The position numbers and the translations under genes were made by a program. A model generated the notes under the pieces. The model saw nothing but the letters and a program-made list of their open reading frames with translations. It searched no databases and had not been told where the DNA came from. Positions 18,134 through 26,736 of a DNA stretch of 64,000 nucleotides are shown piece by piece. This stretch comes from Ruegeria arenilitoris (lineage in GTDB: Bacteria > Pseudomonadota > Alphaproteobacteria > Rhodobacterales > Rhodobacteraceae). The DNA is taken from assembly GCF_013035425.1 (NCBI RefSeq), contig NZ_WQHX01000002.1:62001-126000 (forward strand), read 5' to 3'. The stretch's first letter is position 1; every line of letters begins with the position of its first letter.

Positions 18134-18862
18134 ATGCGCTTTGTCTTGTTGTGCCTGAGCTTGACGCTCTCTGCTACCCCCTCTTGGTCACAAGAGGCGA
18201 TTGGCCTTGCCGCTCCGGATGAGATTTCAGACTCGGGTCTTTTGCAACATATTCTTCCACGCTTTTCTCTCAAGACCGGGATCAAGGTAGTAGCTGACGA
18301 AAATGGCAGAATGTCTATTTCCACAGCCCCCTCGGGCGACCCGGTGTTCCAGCGAGACGGCATTGTCTACCACCTGCAGATCGAAGATGATGCCAAGCAT
18401 TCGCGATTTCGCGACTGGATTGTGTCGGATATCGGGAAACGTACAATCGAGAGCTTTGCGCCAGCACAAGGTGATCCGTTTAACGCAGACATTAAAGTTG
18501 AGATTAAACAAGCCGAGCAGGTGATAGACGGAGATGCCGCCCTTGGTCAAAAGCTCTCGCTTAGTTTGTGCGGCCGCTGTCACGTTATCGGCCCTCAAAA
18601 CCGAATGAACGGCCTTGGTTCGACACCATCCTTTGCGGTACTTCGCTCCTTACCAGATTGGTCCGAACGTTTTGAAGCGTTTTTTGCTCTGAACCCGCAT
18701 CCTTCGTTTACGCAGGTCAAAGACATTACCCCGCCTTTCGCAATAGATCGTCCACCCCCTATCCATCCAGTCGAAATGACAATTGAAGATCTCGAAGCAA
18801 TCCTGGCATTTGTCTCAGTTATGCAAGCTGCAGATTTGGGCGCCCCGCTGGAACTTCAGTGA
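18134..18862 (+). CDS. Cytochrome c with N-terminal collapsed TupA-like domain
   Basis: 242 residues, exported (signal peptide 1-20). The C-terminal half has one haem site, CGRCH (146-150), with Met residues near the C-terminus as candidate axial ligands. The N-terminal half resembles the TupA encoded at 30227-31042 at both ends. Residues 34-51 (SGLLQHILPRFSLKTGIKV) match TupA 39-56. Residues 68-116, starting GDP, match TupA 213-262, including a shared xRFxxWI/L turn. About 150 residues of the middle of TupA, with most of its ligand cleft, are absent. It converges on the polyferredoxin gene with a 7-base overlap. It probably passes electrons in the periplasm near formate dehydrogenase; any oxyanion role is speculative. 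Confidence 0.85.
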   Translation: MRFVLLCLSLTLSATPSWSQEAIGLAAPDEISDSGLLQHILPRFSLKTGIKVVADENGRMSISTAPSGDPVFQRDGIVYHLQIEDDAKHSRFRDWIVSDIGKRTIESFAPAQGDPFNADIKVEIKQAEQVIDGDAALGQKLSLSLCGRCHVIGPQNRMNGLGSTPSFAVLRSLPDWSERFEAFFALNPHPSFTQVKDITPPFAIDRPPPIHPVEMTIEDLEAILAFVSVMQAADLGAPLELQ

Positions 18863-20811
18863 TCCTTTCGTTTTGAAAAGTAGTCCTCGGTCGTCACTAC
18901 GCGCGGCTTTGGCGCAGCCTGAAAAGGGTTGTCCTGGCTGTGAAACTGTGCATTCACTCGACAATCGTCACACATCTGGATCAAACGAGCCTGTTCCGAA
19001 GTGGCGAACATCGGGTGACTGCCTGAAAGTTTTTCCATAATCCTCTCAATAGCAGATTTCACGCCAAAGGCCGCTCCGCACTCTACGCAGGCGAATGGCT
19101 CTTCTTCGTTCAGCACTTGCTGGGACAAGGCAGCGTCTGAAAGGTCGAGTTGGGGCACCAGAGTGATGGCATCCTCAGGACAAATCGTGCTGCACATTCC
19201 GCATTGCAGACAGGCGTCTTGCTGGAAATTCAGCTGCGGCTTGTCCGGGTTGTCCATCAACGCACCTGAGGGACAAAGAGACACGCAACTTAAGCAAAGC
19301 GTACAGCTGTCCAAATTCACTGAAACTGCACCGTAGGGTGAGTTTTCAGGCAAAGGAAGCGGCTCGGTGGATTCAGGGTTCAGTGCTTGGGCCGCTAGTC
19401 GGGTAATTTGACGCCGGTTTCCGAGGGGCAGAACCGGGTTCGACAACGGTTTAGGCACGGCCTGTGTGTAAAGTAGGTCGGAAAAAGCATCTGGGTCAGT
19501 TTCGTCAATTAGCCCAAACGCTGTTTTTCCTGCAATCGCCTCAGCCAAAACTAATTCGCGGTCCAGAGCATCTCTTTCAGTTCTCGGCGCCAATAACACG
19601 TCAACTCGGGCAAATCCGTGGGCCAGACCTGCCAGCATTTCAGCATGACCAAAACCAGAGATAGCATTCAACTCCAATGGGATGACGTTAGCTGGCAGGC
19701 CTTGGCCAAAGCGAGCAGCAAGCCTGATCATGTGTGCCCCATGGGAATCATGCACCAAAAGTCTTGGGTTAGACCCGCCTGCGCTGCGATAGGTGCGCGC
19801 AAGAATATGCATCCGAGACAGTAATGCGGAAACAGGCGGGTCTTCGTACGTAATGGCAGTGGACGGGCAAAGCGCCGCACAAGCTCCACACCCGGCGCAA
19901 ACCATAGGATCTATCGTTATGTGATCACCGGCCGGAGTAATCGCCCCGGTAGGGCAAGCATCAAGACAGTTTGTGCATCCAATCTGTTCCGCCCGCGAAT
20001 GGGCGCACAATGACTCGTCCACTCGAACATATAAAGGTTTTTCAAATGTACCGACGAGCTGAGCGGCATCAAAAGCCAAGTTTGCAACGGCCACAGCATC
20101 TCGCGGATCGGCCCGCAAATACCCTTCGCGCTTTTCAGGGGCTGTCACGAAAGGTGTATCGCCTGCAACATCTATTAATATATCGCAGCGAGAAGTTGCT
20201 CCGTCGCGAGGTTCAGTCCAGCCGAACGCTCTTCGTCCTCCGGGTTCCAGTTGTTCAACTTGATCAAGACGCAAGATAAAGCCACCTAATGCGCCCGACA
20301 CACTGCGCAAATTTGCTCGGACAACGTCATATGACCGGTCCATGGGTTCGGAACGGTCCGTCACCAAAACCGTCACAGCCAATGTTTGTGACAATCGTTC
20401 CGCCAAGCCGAAAGCGACTGAGCCGGGGCCAATTATACAACAAGTGCCCTCGCTTACGACGTCAACGCCCGGCGTAACTGGGATCGGCAAAGTCGCCTCG
20501 GCGGCCAACGCTGCCATCTTGGGCGTAGCATCCTGACCCTCAGCTGACCAACCTGCACGATCACGCAAGTCCACAAATCCAGGACGTTCCACACCGAGTT
20601 CGGCGGCCAGATCGACAAAAACCGCAGTTTCCTGTCCGCAGGCGATTACCAATTGATCGCCTTGCTCCATCGCTTCGGCAGCTGCTTCCAATTCGTGTGT
20701 GCACAACGCCGTGTGAACCCGAGAGCACACCAATTCGCATGACCGGGAAATCTGTTCCCTATCCATTTTTTGCGAACCAGCGCAATCGCACAACATCAGC
20801 TTGCCGGCCAT
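18856..20811 (-). CDS. Cytoplasmic polyferredoxin, four [4Fe-4S] sites, HdrA/MvhD-like segments
   Basis: 651 residues without signal peptide. Cys sets: 269/279/282/286, 305/308/311/315, 503/506/509/513 and 534/537/540/544, each ending in CP. Two CxxC pairs at 575/578 and 614/617 could bind zinc or a fifth cluster. The N-terminal LMLCDCAGS recalls the start of HdrA proteins. Residues 122-150 look like a Rossmann-type turn (IIGPGSVAFG). The part between the ferredoxin pairs (about 350-420) resembles MvhD/FlpD domains. It is divergent from the fdh operon, so it may shuttle electrons from formate oxidation in the cytoplasm. The partner is unknown. Confidence 0.85.
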   Translation of the reverse strand: MAGKLMLCDCAGSQKMDREQISRSCELVCSRVHTALCTHELEAAAEAMEQGDQLVIACGQETAVFVDLAAELGVERPGFVDLRDRAGWSAEGQDATPKMAALAAEATLPIPVTPGVDVVSEGTCCIIGPGSVAFGLAERLSQTLAVTVLVTDRSEPMDRSYDVVRANLRSVSGALGGFILRLDQVEQLEPGGRRAFGWTEPRDGATSRCDILIDVAGDTPFVTAPEKREGYLRADPRDAVAVANLAFDAAQLVGTFEKPLYVRVDESLCAHSRAEQIGCTNCLDACPTGAITPAGDHITIDPMVCAGCGACAALCPSTAITYEDPPVSALLSRMHILARTYRSAGGSNPRLLVHDSHGAHMIRLAARFGQGLPANVIPLELNAISGFGHAEMLAGLAHGFARVDVLLAPRTERDALDRELVLAEAIAGKTAFGLIDETDPDAFSDLLYTQAVPKPLSNPVLPLGNRRQITRLAAQALNPESTEPLPLPENSPYGAVSVNLDSCTLCLSCVSLCPSGALMDNPDKPQLNFQQDACLQCGMCSTICPEDAITLVPQLDLSDAALSQQVLNEEEPFACVECGAAFGVKSAIERIMEKLSGSHPMFATSEQARLIQMCDDCRVNAQFHSQDNPFQAAPKPRVVTTEDYFSKRKDH

Positions 20812-21070
20812 AATCTCCCCCCGGGCTGCAATCTCTTGCTCAGCACATTAGACTTAATCAAGCGAGTGGCAACGCAAACACCGTCGAACACAGTGGAATT
20901 GTGCATTATTTTTCACACTCTCTTTCTCCTGTTTGCTTTCCGAGTTTAATATCGAATGCTTTCTTTGAAAAAACGACACTCAATACTCACTGTGGACTTG
21001 GCACGAGGCCAATTTATGTACCATAGTACATCAATGGGAAGGCAGGGGAGAGCCTTCTGGGGAGGACTAA
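20812..21070. promoter_or_regulatory. Divergent promoter region of polyferredoxin gene and fdh operon
   Basis: A 259-base gap between divergent genes, AT-richer than its flanks around 20880-20990. It must carry both promoters. The only clear element is the 16-bp palindrome at 21016-21031. A GGGGAGGAC ribosome site lies at 21058-21066. I could not pick a convincing -35/-10 pair. Confidence 0.6.
21016..21031. promoter_or_regulatory. 16-bp inverted repeat, candidate operator of fdh operon
   Basis: ATGTAC-CATA-GTACAT is a perfect palindrome 40 bases before the first start codon of the fdh operon. The TAYGT...TACAT spacing loosely recalls ModE-type sites, but the sequence does not match the ModE consensus. 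The HTH-periplasmic-binding regulator at 29345 is the obvious candidate to bind it; this is inference. Confidence 0.5.
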
Positions 21071-21625
21071 GTGGCTGGGGCCGCAAGCCAGATTGAAATG
21101 CCCGTTGGCATTATTGTTCGAAAAACGCCAGGTGTGACCCGATGGGCTCGCTGGAATTGGCGCGCAGTCGCTGCTTTGCCCGGCGCTGGTCCGGCCAATT
21201 GGCAGGAGCTGCGACGCGAAGGTGAAGCCGTTGAATACCACGCAGCGACCCTTCCCTTGACCCTATGGGTAGATGAAACAGAAGCGTACATGGTGAACCT
21301 GTCAGACGGACAGCCATCTTTATACTTGGTTCTGCGAGATGAGCTTGTTGGAGATCATCCATTGAATGTCGTTCTAGTTACAGCTTCTCCGTTTGAGGGT
21401 CAGGACTATGCCGACACCGGCGAAGAAATTGTCGAAAAAATTCCCATGAGCGAAGGATTGATCGCTTGGGTTCGCGACTTCGCGCTGCAACATCACAAGG
21501 ACGAGATCTTTGTGAAGCGTCGCCGCGACAAAAAACGCACCGACTTGGTAGAGGATGGACGGGGCGACGGACGTATCCGTCAAGACTCGGACGTTTATCG
21601 CGCTCCTCGGAGGCTACTGCAATGA
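21071..21625 (+). CDS. DUF3305 domain protein, formate dehydrogenase accessory
   Basis: 184 residues, soluble, and starting at a GTG behind GGAGGAC. It matches the DUF3305 group, which is regularly encoded with DUF3306, a TorD chaperone and FDH3-type formate dehydrogenases. N-terminal landmark: PVGIIVRKTPGVTRWARW. The biochemical role is unknown; a maturation or chaperone job is likely from context. The TGA overlaps the ATG of the DUF3306 gene (ATGA). Confidence 0.88.
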   Translation: MAGAASQIEMPVGIIVRKTPGVTRWARWNWRAVAALPGAGPANWQELRREGEAVEYHAATLPLTLWVDETEAYMVNLSDGQPSLYLVLRDELVGDHPLNVVLVTASPFEGQDYADTGEEIVEKIPMSEGLIAWVRDFALQHHKDEIFVKRRRDKKRTDLVEDGRGDGRIRQDSDVYRAPRRLLQ

Positions 21626-22197
21626 GCGAGAACCGTGATTTCTGGTCCCGCCGGAAAGCTGCTGTTCAGGCCGAAGCAGAGGCAGAGACTGCAGCGGTCG
21701 AAGCGCAGGAACTTGCTGCGCGCCATTCCGAACTGGAAGAAAAGACTGACCAGGAAATTCTGGCTGAATTCAATTTGCCGGATCCCGATGCGTTGGAACC
21801 AGGTGACGACGTCTCAGGCTTCATGTCCAAAGCCGTTCCGGATCGACTGAGACAACGCGCGCTTCGAAGGTTATGGAGACTTAACCCTGTATTGGCCAAT
21901 GTGGACGGATTGGTGGAGTACGGTGAGGATTACACCGACGCAGCATGCGTGATTGAAAACCTCCAGACCGCATATCAGGTCGGCAAGGGAATGCTGGCTC
22001 ACATCGAGGCACTTGCAGTGTCCGAAGAGGAAGAAACAGACGAACCTGTCGAAGAGCTTAGCGACCAGCCCCCACCCAGCGAGCCAATTGACGAACCGCT
22101 CCAACCTCCCGTGCAGATGGTCGAACTTGGCGAAACAGAAAGTGACGCGGACCTACCCCCCTCCCCGCGCCGCATGATATTTGAATTTGAAGGATGA
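21622..22197 (+). CDS. DUF3306 domain protein, formate dehydrogenase accessory
   Basis: 191 residues. It begins MSENRDFWSRRKAAVQAE, the usual DUF3306 opening; the ATG at 21622 overlaps the DUF3305 stop. The body is acidic, ending in a low-complexity Glu/Pro tail (about 135-175) and a short hydrophobic RRMIFEFEG end. The conserved segment FMSKAVPDRLRQRALRRLWR is the family core. Function unknown; always seen beside formate dehydrogenase genes. Five bases separate it from the TorD-like chaperone. Confidence 0.88.
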   Translation: MSENRDFWSRRKAAVQAEAEAETAAVEAQELAARHSELEEKTDQEILAEFNLPDPDALEPGDDVSGFMSKAVPDRLRQRALRRLWRLNPVLANVDGLVEYGEDYTDAACVIENLQTAYQVGKGMLAHIEALAVSEEEETDEPVEELSDQPPPSEPIDEPLQPPVQMVELGETESDADLPPSPRRMIFEFEG

Positions 22198-22201
22198 CTG
22201 A

Positions 22202-22813
22202 ATGACCGCCAACAACGCGCAAACAGTGGATATCTCGGCAGAGGATCGGCTACGCGCGGATTTTTATAACTTTCTGGGTCTTCTAATGGCTGGCCCGCCC
22301 GATCAATTACTGCTGGACCAAATGGCCGGGCTGAGCGGAGATGACACGGATTTGGGTCAGGCGATTCAAGCAATGGCGAGGGTGGCCAAGATTACCAAAC
22401 CTGCGGCCGCCGAGCGGGAATTTAATGCCTTGTTCATAGGGCTGGGACGTGGAGAGTTGCTGCCCTACGCCAGCTTTTATCTGACTGGGTTCTTGAATGA
22501 AAAGCCGTTGGCGCAACTGCGCAACGACATGGCAGCGCGCGGGATAACAAGAGCAAAGAACGTTTTTGAACCCGAAGACAATATCGCCTCTTTAATGGAA
22601 ATGATGGCCGGTATGATTGTCGGGCGATTTGGCACAGTGGCAACTTTGGACGAACAGCGGGCGTTCTGGAACAAGCATATCGGTCCCTGGGCGGCCCATT
22701 TCTTTTCTGATCTGGAGGCTGCTGAAAGCTCAGTACTCTATGGTTCGGTTGGAACAGCCGGACGGATTTTTATGGAAATCGAACGTGAAGCATTCCGAAT
22801 GACGGCGGCCTAG
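22202..22813 (+). CDS. TorD/DmsD-family chaperone for formate dehydrogenase
   Basis: 203 residues, helical, matching the TorD-like family of dedicated chaperones that bind twin-arginine signal peptides and assist Mo/W cofactor insertion. Landmarks: LRADFYNFLGLLMAGPP near the N-terminus, EREFNALFIGLGRGELLPYASFY with the conserved YxSxY-like turn around residue 75-95, and EPEDNIASLMEMM. Its client is presumably FdhA, whose TAT signal is encoded three genes on. Confidence 0.92.
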   Translation: MTANNAQTVDISAEDRLRADFYNFLGLLMAGPPDQLLLDQMAGLSGDDTDLGQAIQAMARVAKITKPAAAEREFNALFIGLGRGELLPYASFYLTGFLNEKPLAQLRNDMAARGITRAKNVFEPEDNIASLMEMMAGMIVGRFGTVATLDEQRAFWNKHIGPWAAHFFSDLEAAESSVLYGSVGTAGRIFMEIEREAFRMTAA

Positions 22814-22871
22814 TCCGCCATTCGCCGGTGCCCAAATGGGCATCAAACCGCAATTGGGACAGGAGGAGCCC

Positions 22872-23060
22872 ATGAGCAAGACCAAGGAAGAAGGCGCAAC
22901 GCGCCGCAACTTCCTCAAACTGGCCGGAACCGCAGCGCCTGCTGCAGTCGCCGCCGCCAGCCTGAGCGGGAAAGCCGAGGCATCAGAGTTGCCGACGGAC
23001 GAAACCCGGATGCAGGATACAGCGCACACACGCGCATACATAGAAAGCACCCGGTTTTAG
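22872..23060 (+). CDS. Formate dehydrogenase-region TAT-target peptide
   Basis: A 62-residue protein that is mostly a twin-arginine signal: RRNFLKLAG at residues 11-19, then an Ala-rich hydrophobic stretch to about residue 36. The remaining 26 residues end in YIESTRF. It belongs to the short TAT proteins that occur just before FDH3-type catalytic subunits. The ATG at 22872 follows an AGGAGGAGCCC site. Role unknown; it may be exported with FdhA or act as an extra structural subunit. Confidence 0.88.
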   Translation: MSKTKEEGATRRNFLKLAGTAAPAAVAAASLSGKAEASELPTDETRMQDTAHTRAYIESTRF

Positions 23061-23165
23061 AATCGGACGCCTTCACACCCGACTGAAGGTTGCGATTGGC
23101 CCTGACGTCGGTTTCAGCAGTACCAAGCCAGCCATGGGTTACATGGCCAGCAAGGGAGGAAAGAA

Positions 23166-26060
23166 ATGCTTAGGAAAAAGACCAACGGGGTTGCGAGACG
23201 CCCCCAGCGGACAAGTATCCTGTCCCAGATCGGCGAAAAAACCGTCGATCGCCGCGCGTTCCTGCGCGGGTCGGGCCTGACGATTGGCGGTCTTGCCGCG
23301 ATCAGCGCCACGGGTGGAACCGTGACGCCAGCCAGTGCCCAAACAGCGGCCAACCAAGCCGTTGAAAATGTGAAATCCGTTTGCACTCATTGTTCAGTCG
23401 GATGCACGGTGATTGCCGAAGTGCAGAACGGCGTATGGATCGGCCAGGAGCCCGGTTGGGACAGCCCGTTCAATCTGGGCGCCCACTGTGCCAAAGGTGC
23501 AGCGGTACGTGAACACGCCCATGGCGAGCGCCGCCTGAAATATCCGATGAAAAAGGAAGGCGGCGAATGGAAGCGCATTAGCTGGGAAGAGGCGATCAAC
23601 GAGATCGGCGACGGCATGATGAGCATCCGCGAAGAATCTGGCCCCGATAGTGTCTATTGGCTGGGTTCTGCGAAGCACAACAATGAACAGGCCTATCTGT
23701 TCCGCAAATTTGCTGCCTACTGGGGCACCAACAACGTGGACCATCAGGCCAGAATTTGCCACTCAACCACGGTTGCGGGTGTTGCGAATACATGGGGCTA
23801 TGGCGCCATGACCAATTCGTATAACGACATCCATAACTCCCGTGCCATCTTTATCATTGGCGGCAACCCTGCCGAGGCGCACCCCGTCTCGCTGTTGCAT
23901 GTTCTGCGCGCGAAAGAGCAGAATAACGCCCCGCTGATCGTCTGCGATCCGCGCTTTACGCGCACCGCGGCGCATGCGGATGAATATGTCCGTTTCCGTC
24001 CCGGAACAGACGTTGCGCTTATCTGGGGCATCCTGTGGCACATCTTCGATAACGGCTGGGAAGACAAAGAGTTCATCCGTACCCGTGTCTGGGGAATGGA
24101 CCAGATCAAAGAAGAAGTCGCCAAGTGGAACCCGGACGAGGTCGAGCGTGTTACCGGCACACCCGGATCGCAGCTCAAGCGCGTTGCGCGCACTATGGCC
24201 AACAATCGTCCCGGTACCGTGATCTGGTGCATGGGAGGTACGCAGCACACCAACGGCAACAACAACACTCGTGCCTACTGCGTACTTCAGCTCGCCTTGG
24301 GCAACATGGGCACTGCTGGTGGTGGTACAAACATCTTCCGCGGCCATGACAATGTGCAAGGCGCGACAGACCTAGGCGTATTGTCCCACACCCTGCCCGG
24401 CTACTACGGCCTGTCCGCAGGTGCCTGGGGTCATTGGGCCCGGGTTTGGGGTGAAGAACCAGAGTGGCTGGCAAGTCAGTTCGCAACGATCAAAGATAAG
24501 GAAGGCAAGGACAAGTCGCTTCAGAATGAACGCGGCATCCCTGTCTCCCGATGGATCGACGGCGTTCTGGAAGATCCTGCAAACATGGACCAAGACAACA
24601 ACGTCCGTGCAATGGTCCTGTGGGGCCACGCGCCCAACTCACAGACCCGCGGTCCGGAAATGAAGACGGCGATGGAGAAATTGGACATGCTGGTCGTGAT
24701 CGACCCGTATCCCACAGTATCCGCCGTTATGCATGACCGCACTGACGGTGTTTATTTGTTGCCCGCTTGCACGCAGTTCGAAACCCGTGGCTCGGTCACG
24801 GCCTCGAACCGTTCCCTGCAGTGGCGTGACAAAGTGGTTGATCCGCTGTTCGAAAGTCTACCGGATGAGGTCATTATGGCCAAGTTCGCGAACAAGTTCG
24901 GCTGGGCGGATCGGTTCTTCCGCAATATCGAAATGGAAGACCCTGAAACCCCGAATGTTGAAAGCATTACACGTGAGTTCAACTCGGGCCTCTGGACTAT
25001 CGGCTACACTGGTCAGTCTCCTGAGCGGATCAAAAGCCACATGGCCAATCAGCATACGTTCGACAGAACAACGCTGCAGGCAGTGGGCGGTCCAAACGAT
25101 GGTGATTACTACGGTATGCCTTGGCCCTGCTGGGGTACAGCCGAGATGGGTCACCCGGGAACACCGAACCTTTACGACATGTCCAAACCGGTTGCCGAAG
25201 GTGGCCTGACTTTCCGTGCCCGTTTCGGCGTGGAACGCGATGGCGACAACCTGCTGGCCGAAGGGGTCTACAGTGTCGGATCGGAAATTCAGGATGGTTA
25301 TCCAGAATTCACGATGCAGATGCTGATGGATCTTGGTTGGGACGGTGATCTGACGGACGAGGAACGCGCAGCAATCGACGCTGTGGCCGGTCCGAAAACC
25401 AACTGGAAGACTGACCTTTCGGGCGGTATCCAGAGGGTTGCGATCGAACACGGCTGTGCGCCCTTCGGGAACGCTAAAGCCCGCGCGGTCGTGTGGACCT
25501 TCCCGGATCCGATCCCACTGCATCGCGAACCGCTTTACACGAACCGGCGCGATCTGGTGGATGACTATCCGACCTACGAGGACCGTCAGGCTTATCGCCT
25601 ACCTACCCTCTACGCTTCGATTCAAAAGAACGACTTTTCAAAGGATTACCCAATAATCCTGACGTCGGGTCGATTGGTCGAGTATGAGGGCGGCGGTGAT
25701 GAGACACGGTCGAACCCTTGGCTGGCTGAGCTTCAGCAGGACATGTTCGTCGAGATCAACCCTCGCGATGCCAACAACCTTGGTATTCGTGACGGAGCAC
25801 AGGTCTGGGTCGAAGGTCCTGAGGGCGGTAAAGTCAAAGTTATGGCGATGCTGACCAACAGGGTCGGTGCCGGCGTAGCCTTTATGCCATTCCACTTTGG
25901 CGGCCATTTCCAGGGCGAGGACCTTCGGGACAAATACCCCAAAGGCGCCGATCCCTATGTGCTGGGCGAAGCGACAAACACCGCTCAGACCTATGGCTAT
26001 GATTCAGTGACCCAGATGCAAGAGACCAAAGCGACTCTCTGCAAAATCTGGGCAGCGTAA
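23166..26060 (+). CDS. fdhA: Formate dehydrogenase catalytic subunit (FDH3 type, Cys form)
   Basis: 964 residues. Oxidises formate to CO2 in the periplasm using a bis-MGD cofactor with W or Mo. TAT signal RRAFLR at 29-34. The [4Fe-4S] Cys are 73, 76, 80 and 108. The active-site pair is Cys198-His199 ([10 protein letters not shown]); this is the position of selenocysteine in some homologues, here an ordinary Cys codon. The C-terminal dinucleotide-binding domain contains [15 protein letters not shown]. An AAGGGAGGAAAG site precedes the ATG. Nearby tupABC suggests tungsten, but molybdenum cannot be excluded. Confidence 0.97.
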   Translation: MLRKKTNGVARRPQRTSILSQIGEKTVDRRAFLRGSGLTIGGLAAISATGGTVTPASAQTAANQAVENVKSVCTHCSVGCTVIAEVQNGVWIGQEPGWDSPFNLGAHCAKGAAVREHAHGERRLKYPMKKEGGEWKRISWEEAINEIGDGMMSIREESGPDSVYWLGSAKHNNEQAYLFRKFAAYWGTNNVDHQARICHSTTVAGVANTWGYGAMTNSYNDIHNSRAIFIIGGNPAEAHPVSLLHVLRAKEQNNAPLIVCDPRFTRTAAHADEYVRFRPGTDVALIWGILWHIFDNGWEDKEFIRTRVWGMDQIKEEVAKWNPDEVERVTGTPGSQLKRVARTMANNRPGTVIWCMGGTQHTNGNNNTRAYCVLQLALGNMGTAGGGTNIFRGHDNVQGATDLGVLSHTLPGYYGLSAGAWGHWARVWGEEPEWLASQFATIKDKEGKDKSLQNERGIPVSRWIDGVLEDPANMDQDNNVRAMVLWGHAPNSQTRGPEMKTAMEKLDMLVVIDPYPTVSAVMHDRTDGVYLLPACTQFETRGSVTASNRSLQWRDKVVDPLFESLPDEVIMAKFANKFGWADRFFRNIEMEDPETPNVESITREFNSGLWTIGYTGQSPERIKSHMANQHTFDRTTLQAVGGPNDGDYYGMPWPCWGTAEMGHPGTPNLYDMSKPVAEGGLTFRARFGVERDGDNLLAEGVYSVGSEIQDGYPEFTMQMLMDLGWDGDLTDEERAAIDAVAGPKTNWKTDLSGGIQRVAIEHGCAPFGNAKARAVVWTFPDPIPLHREPLYTNRRDLVDDYPTYEDRQAYRLPTLYASIQKNDFSKDYPIILTSGRLVEYEGGGDETRSNPWLAELQQDMFVEINPRDANNLGIRDGAQVWVEGPEGGKVKVMAMLTNRVGAGVAFMPFHFGGHFQGEDLRDKYPKGADPYVLGEATNTAQTYGYDSVTQMQETKATLCKIWAA

Positions 26061-26071
26061 GGAGGACGATA

Positions 26072-26665
26072 ATGGCTAGAGCAAAGTTTCTCTGCGACGC
26101 TGAACGCTGCATCGAGTGCAACGCCTGCGTAACCGCGTGTAAGAACGAACACGAGGTGCCGTGGGGCATTAACCGCCGCAGGGTGGTGACGATCAATGAC
26201 GGTAACCCGGGTGAACGCTCGATATCGGTGGCCTGCATGCATTGCTCGGACGCTCCGTGTATGGCGGTTTGCCCAGTCGACTGCTTCTATCAAAACGAAG
26301 AAGGAGTCGTTCTGCACTCGAAGGACTTGTGCATTGGTTGCGGTTATTGCTTCTATGCGTGCCCGTTCGGCGCACCGCAATTCCCACAAGCGGGCAACTT
26401 CGGATCGCGCGGCAAGATGGACAAATGTACCTTCTGCGCCGGTGGACCCGAGGAAACGCACTCGACCGCAGAGTTCGCCAAATATGGTCGTAATCGGATT
26501 GCCGAAGGCAAGCTGCCTATCTGCGCCGAAATGTGTTCTACCAAAGCCCTGCTCGCCGGTGACGGCGACGTGGTGTCGGCAGTTTACCGCGAACGCGTTG
26601 TGGCGCGCGGATTCGGCTCGGGCGCCTGGGGTTGGGGTACCGCATACGACCAGAAAGACGGATAA
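26072..26665 (+). CDS. fdh3B: Formate dehydrogenase iron-sulfur subunit (FDH3 beta)
   Basis: 197 residues with four ferredoxin-type Cys groups, starting [15 protein letters not shown] (about 14-28), then [28 protein letters not shown] and a split last set CTFC...CAEMC. It carries electrons from FdhA to the membrane cytochrome b subunit. No signal of its own, so export presumably occurs in complex with FdhA. It follows fdhA by 11 bases with an AAGGAGGAC site. A strong hairpin after its stop may set the ratio to fdhC. Confidence 0.95.
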   Translation: MARAKFLCDAERCIECNACVTACKNEHEVPWGINRRRVVTINDGNPGERSISVACMHCSDAPCMAVCPVDCFYQNEEGVVLHSKDLCIGCGYCFYACPFGAPQFPQAGNFGSRGKMDKCTFCAGGPEETHSTAEFAKYGRNRIAEGKLPICAEMCSTKALLAGDGDVVSAVYRERVVARGFGSGAWGWGTAYDQKDG

Positions 26666-26684
26666 GGTTCCGTCTTAATGTTGT

Positions 26685-26712
26685 CAGATGACCCGCCAAA
26701 GCGGGTCATCTG
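26685..26712 (+). terminator. fdhB-fdhC intergenic stem-loop
   Basis: A perfect 12-bp stem (CAGATGACCCGC/GCGGGTCATCTG) with a CAAA loop, followed by CTTGGAATTTTG. The T-tract is short and offset, so partial termination or mRNA protection within the operon is more likely than complete stop. Confidence 0.6.
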
Positions 26713-26736
26713 CTTGGAATTTTGACTGAGGTTCAG

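Noticed and set aside
23760..23762. Possible selenocysteine site in fdhA
   Set aside because: The active-site position (residue 198) is an ordinary Cys codon, and no in-frame TGA interrupts the 964-residue frame.
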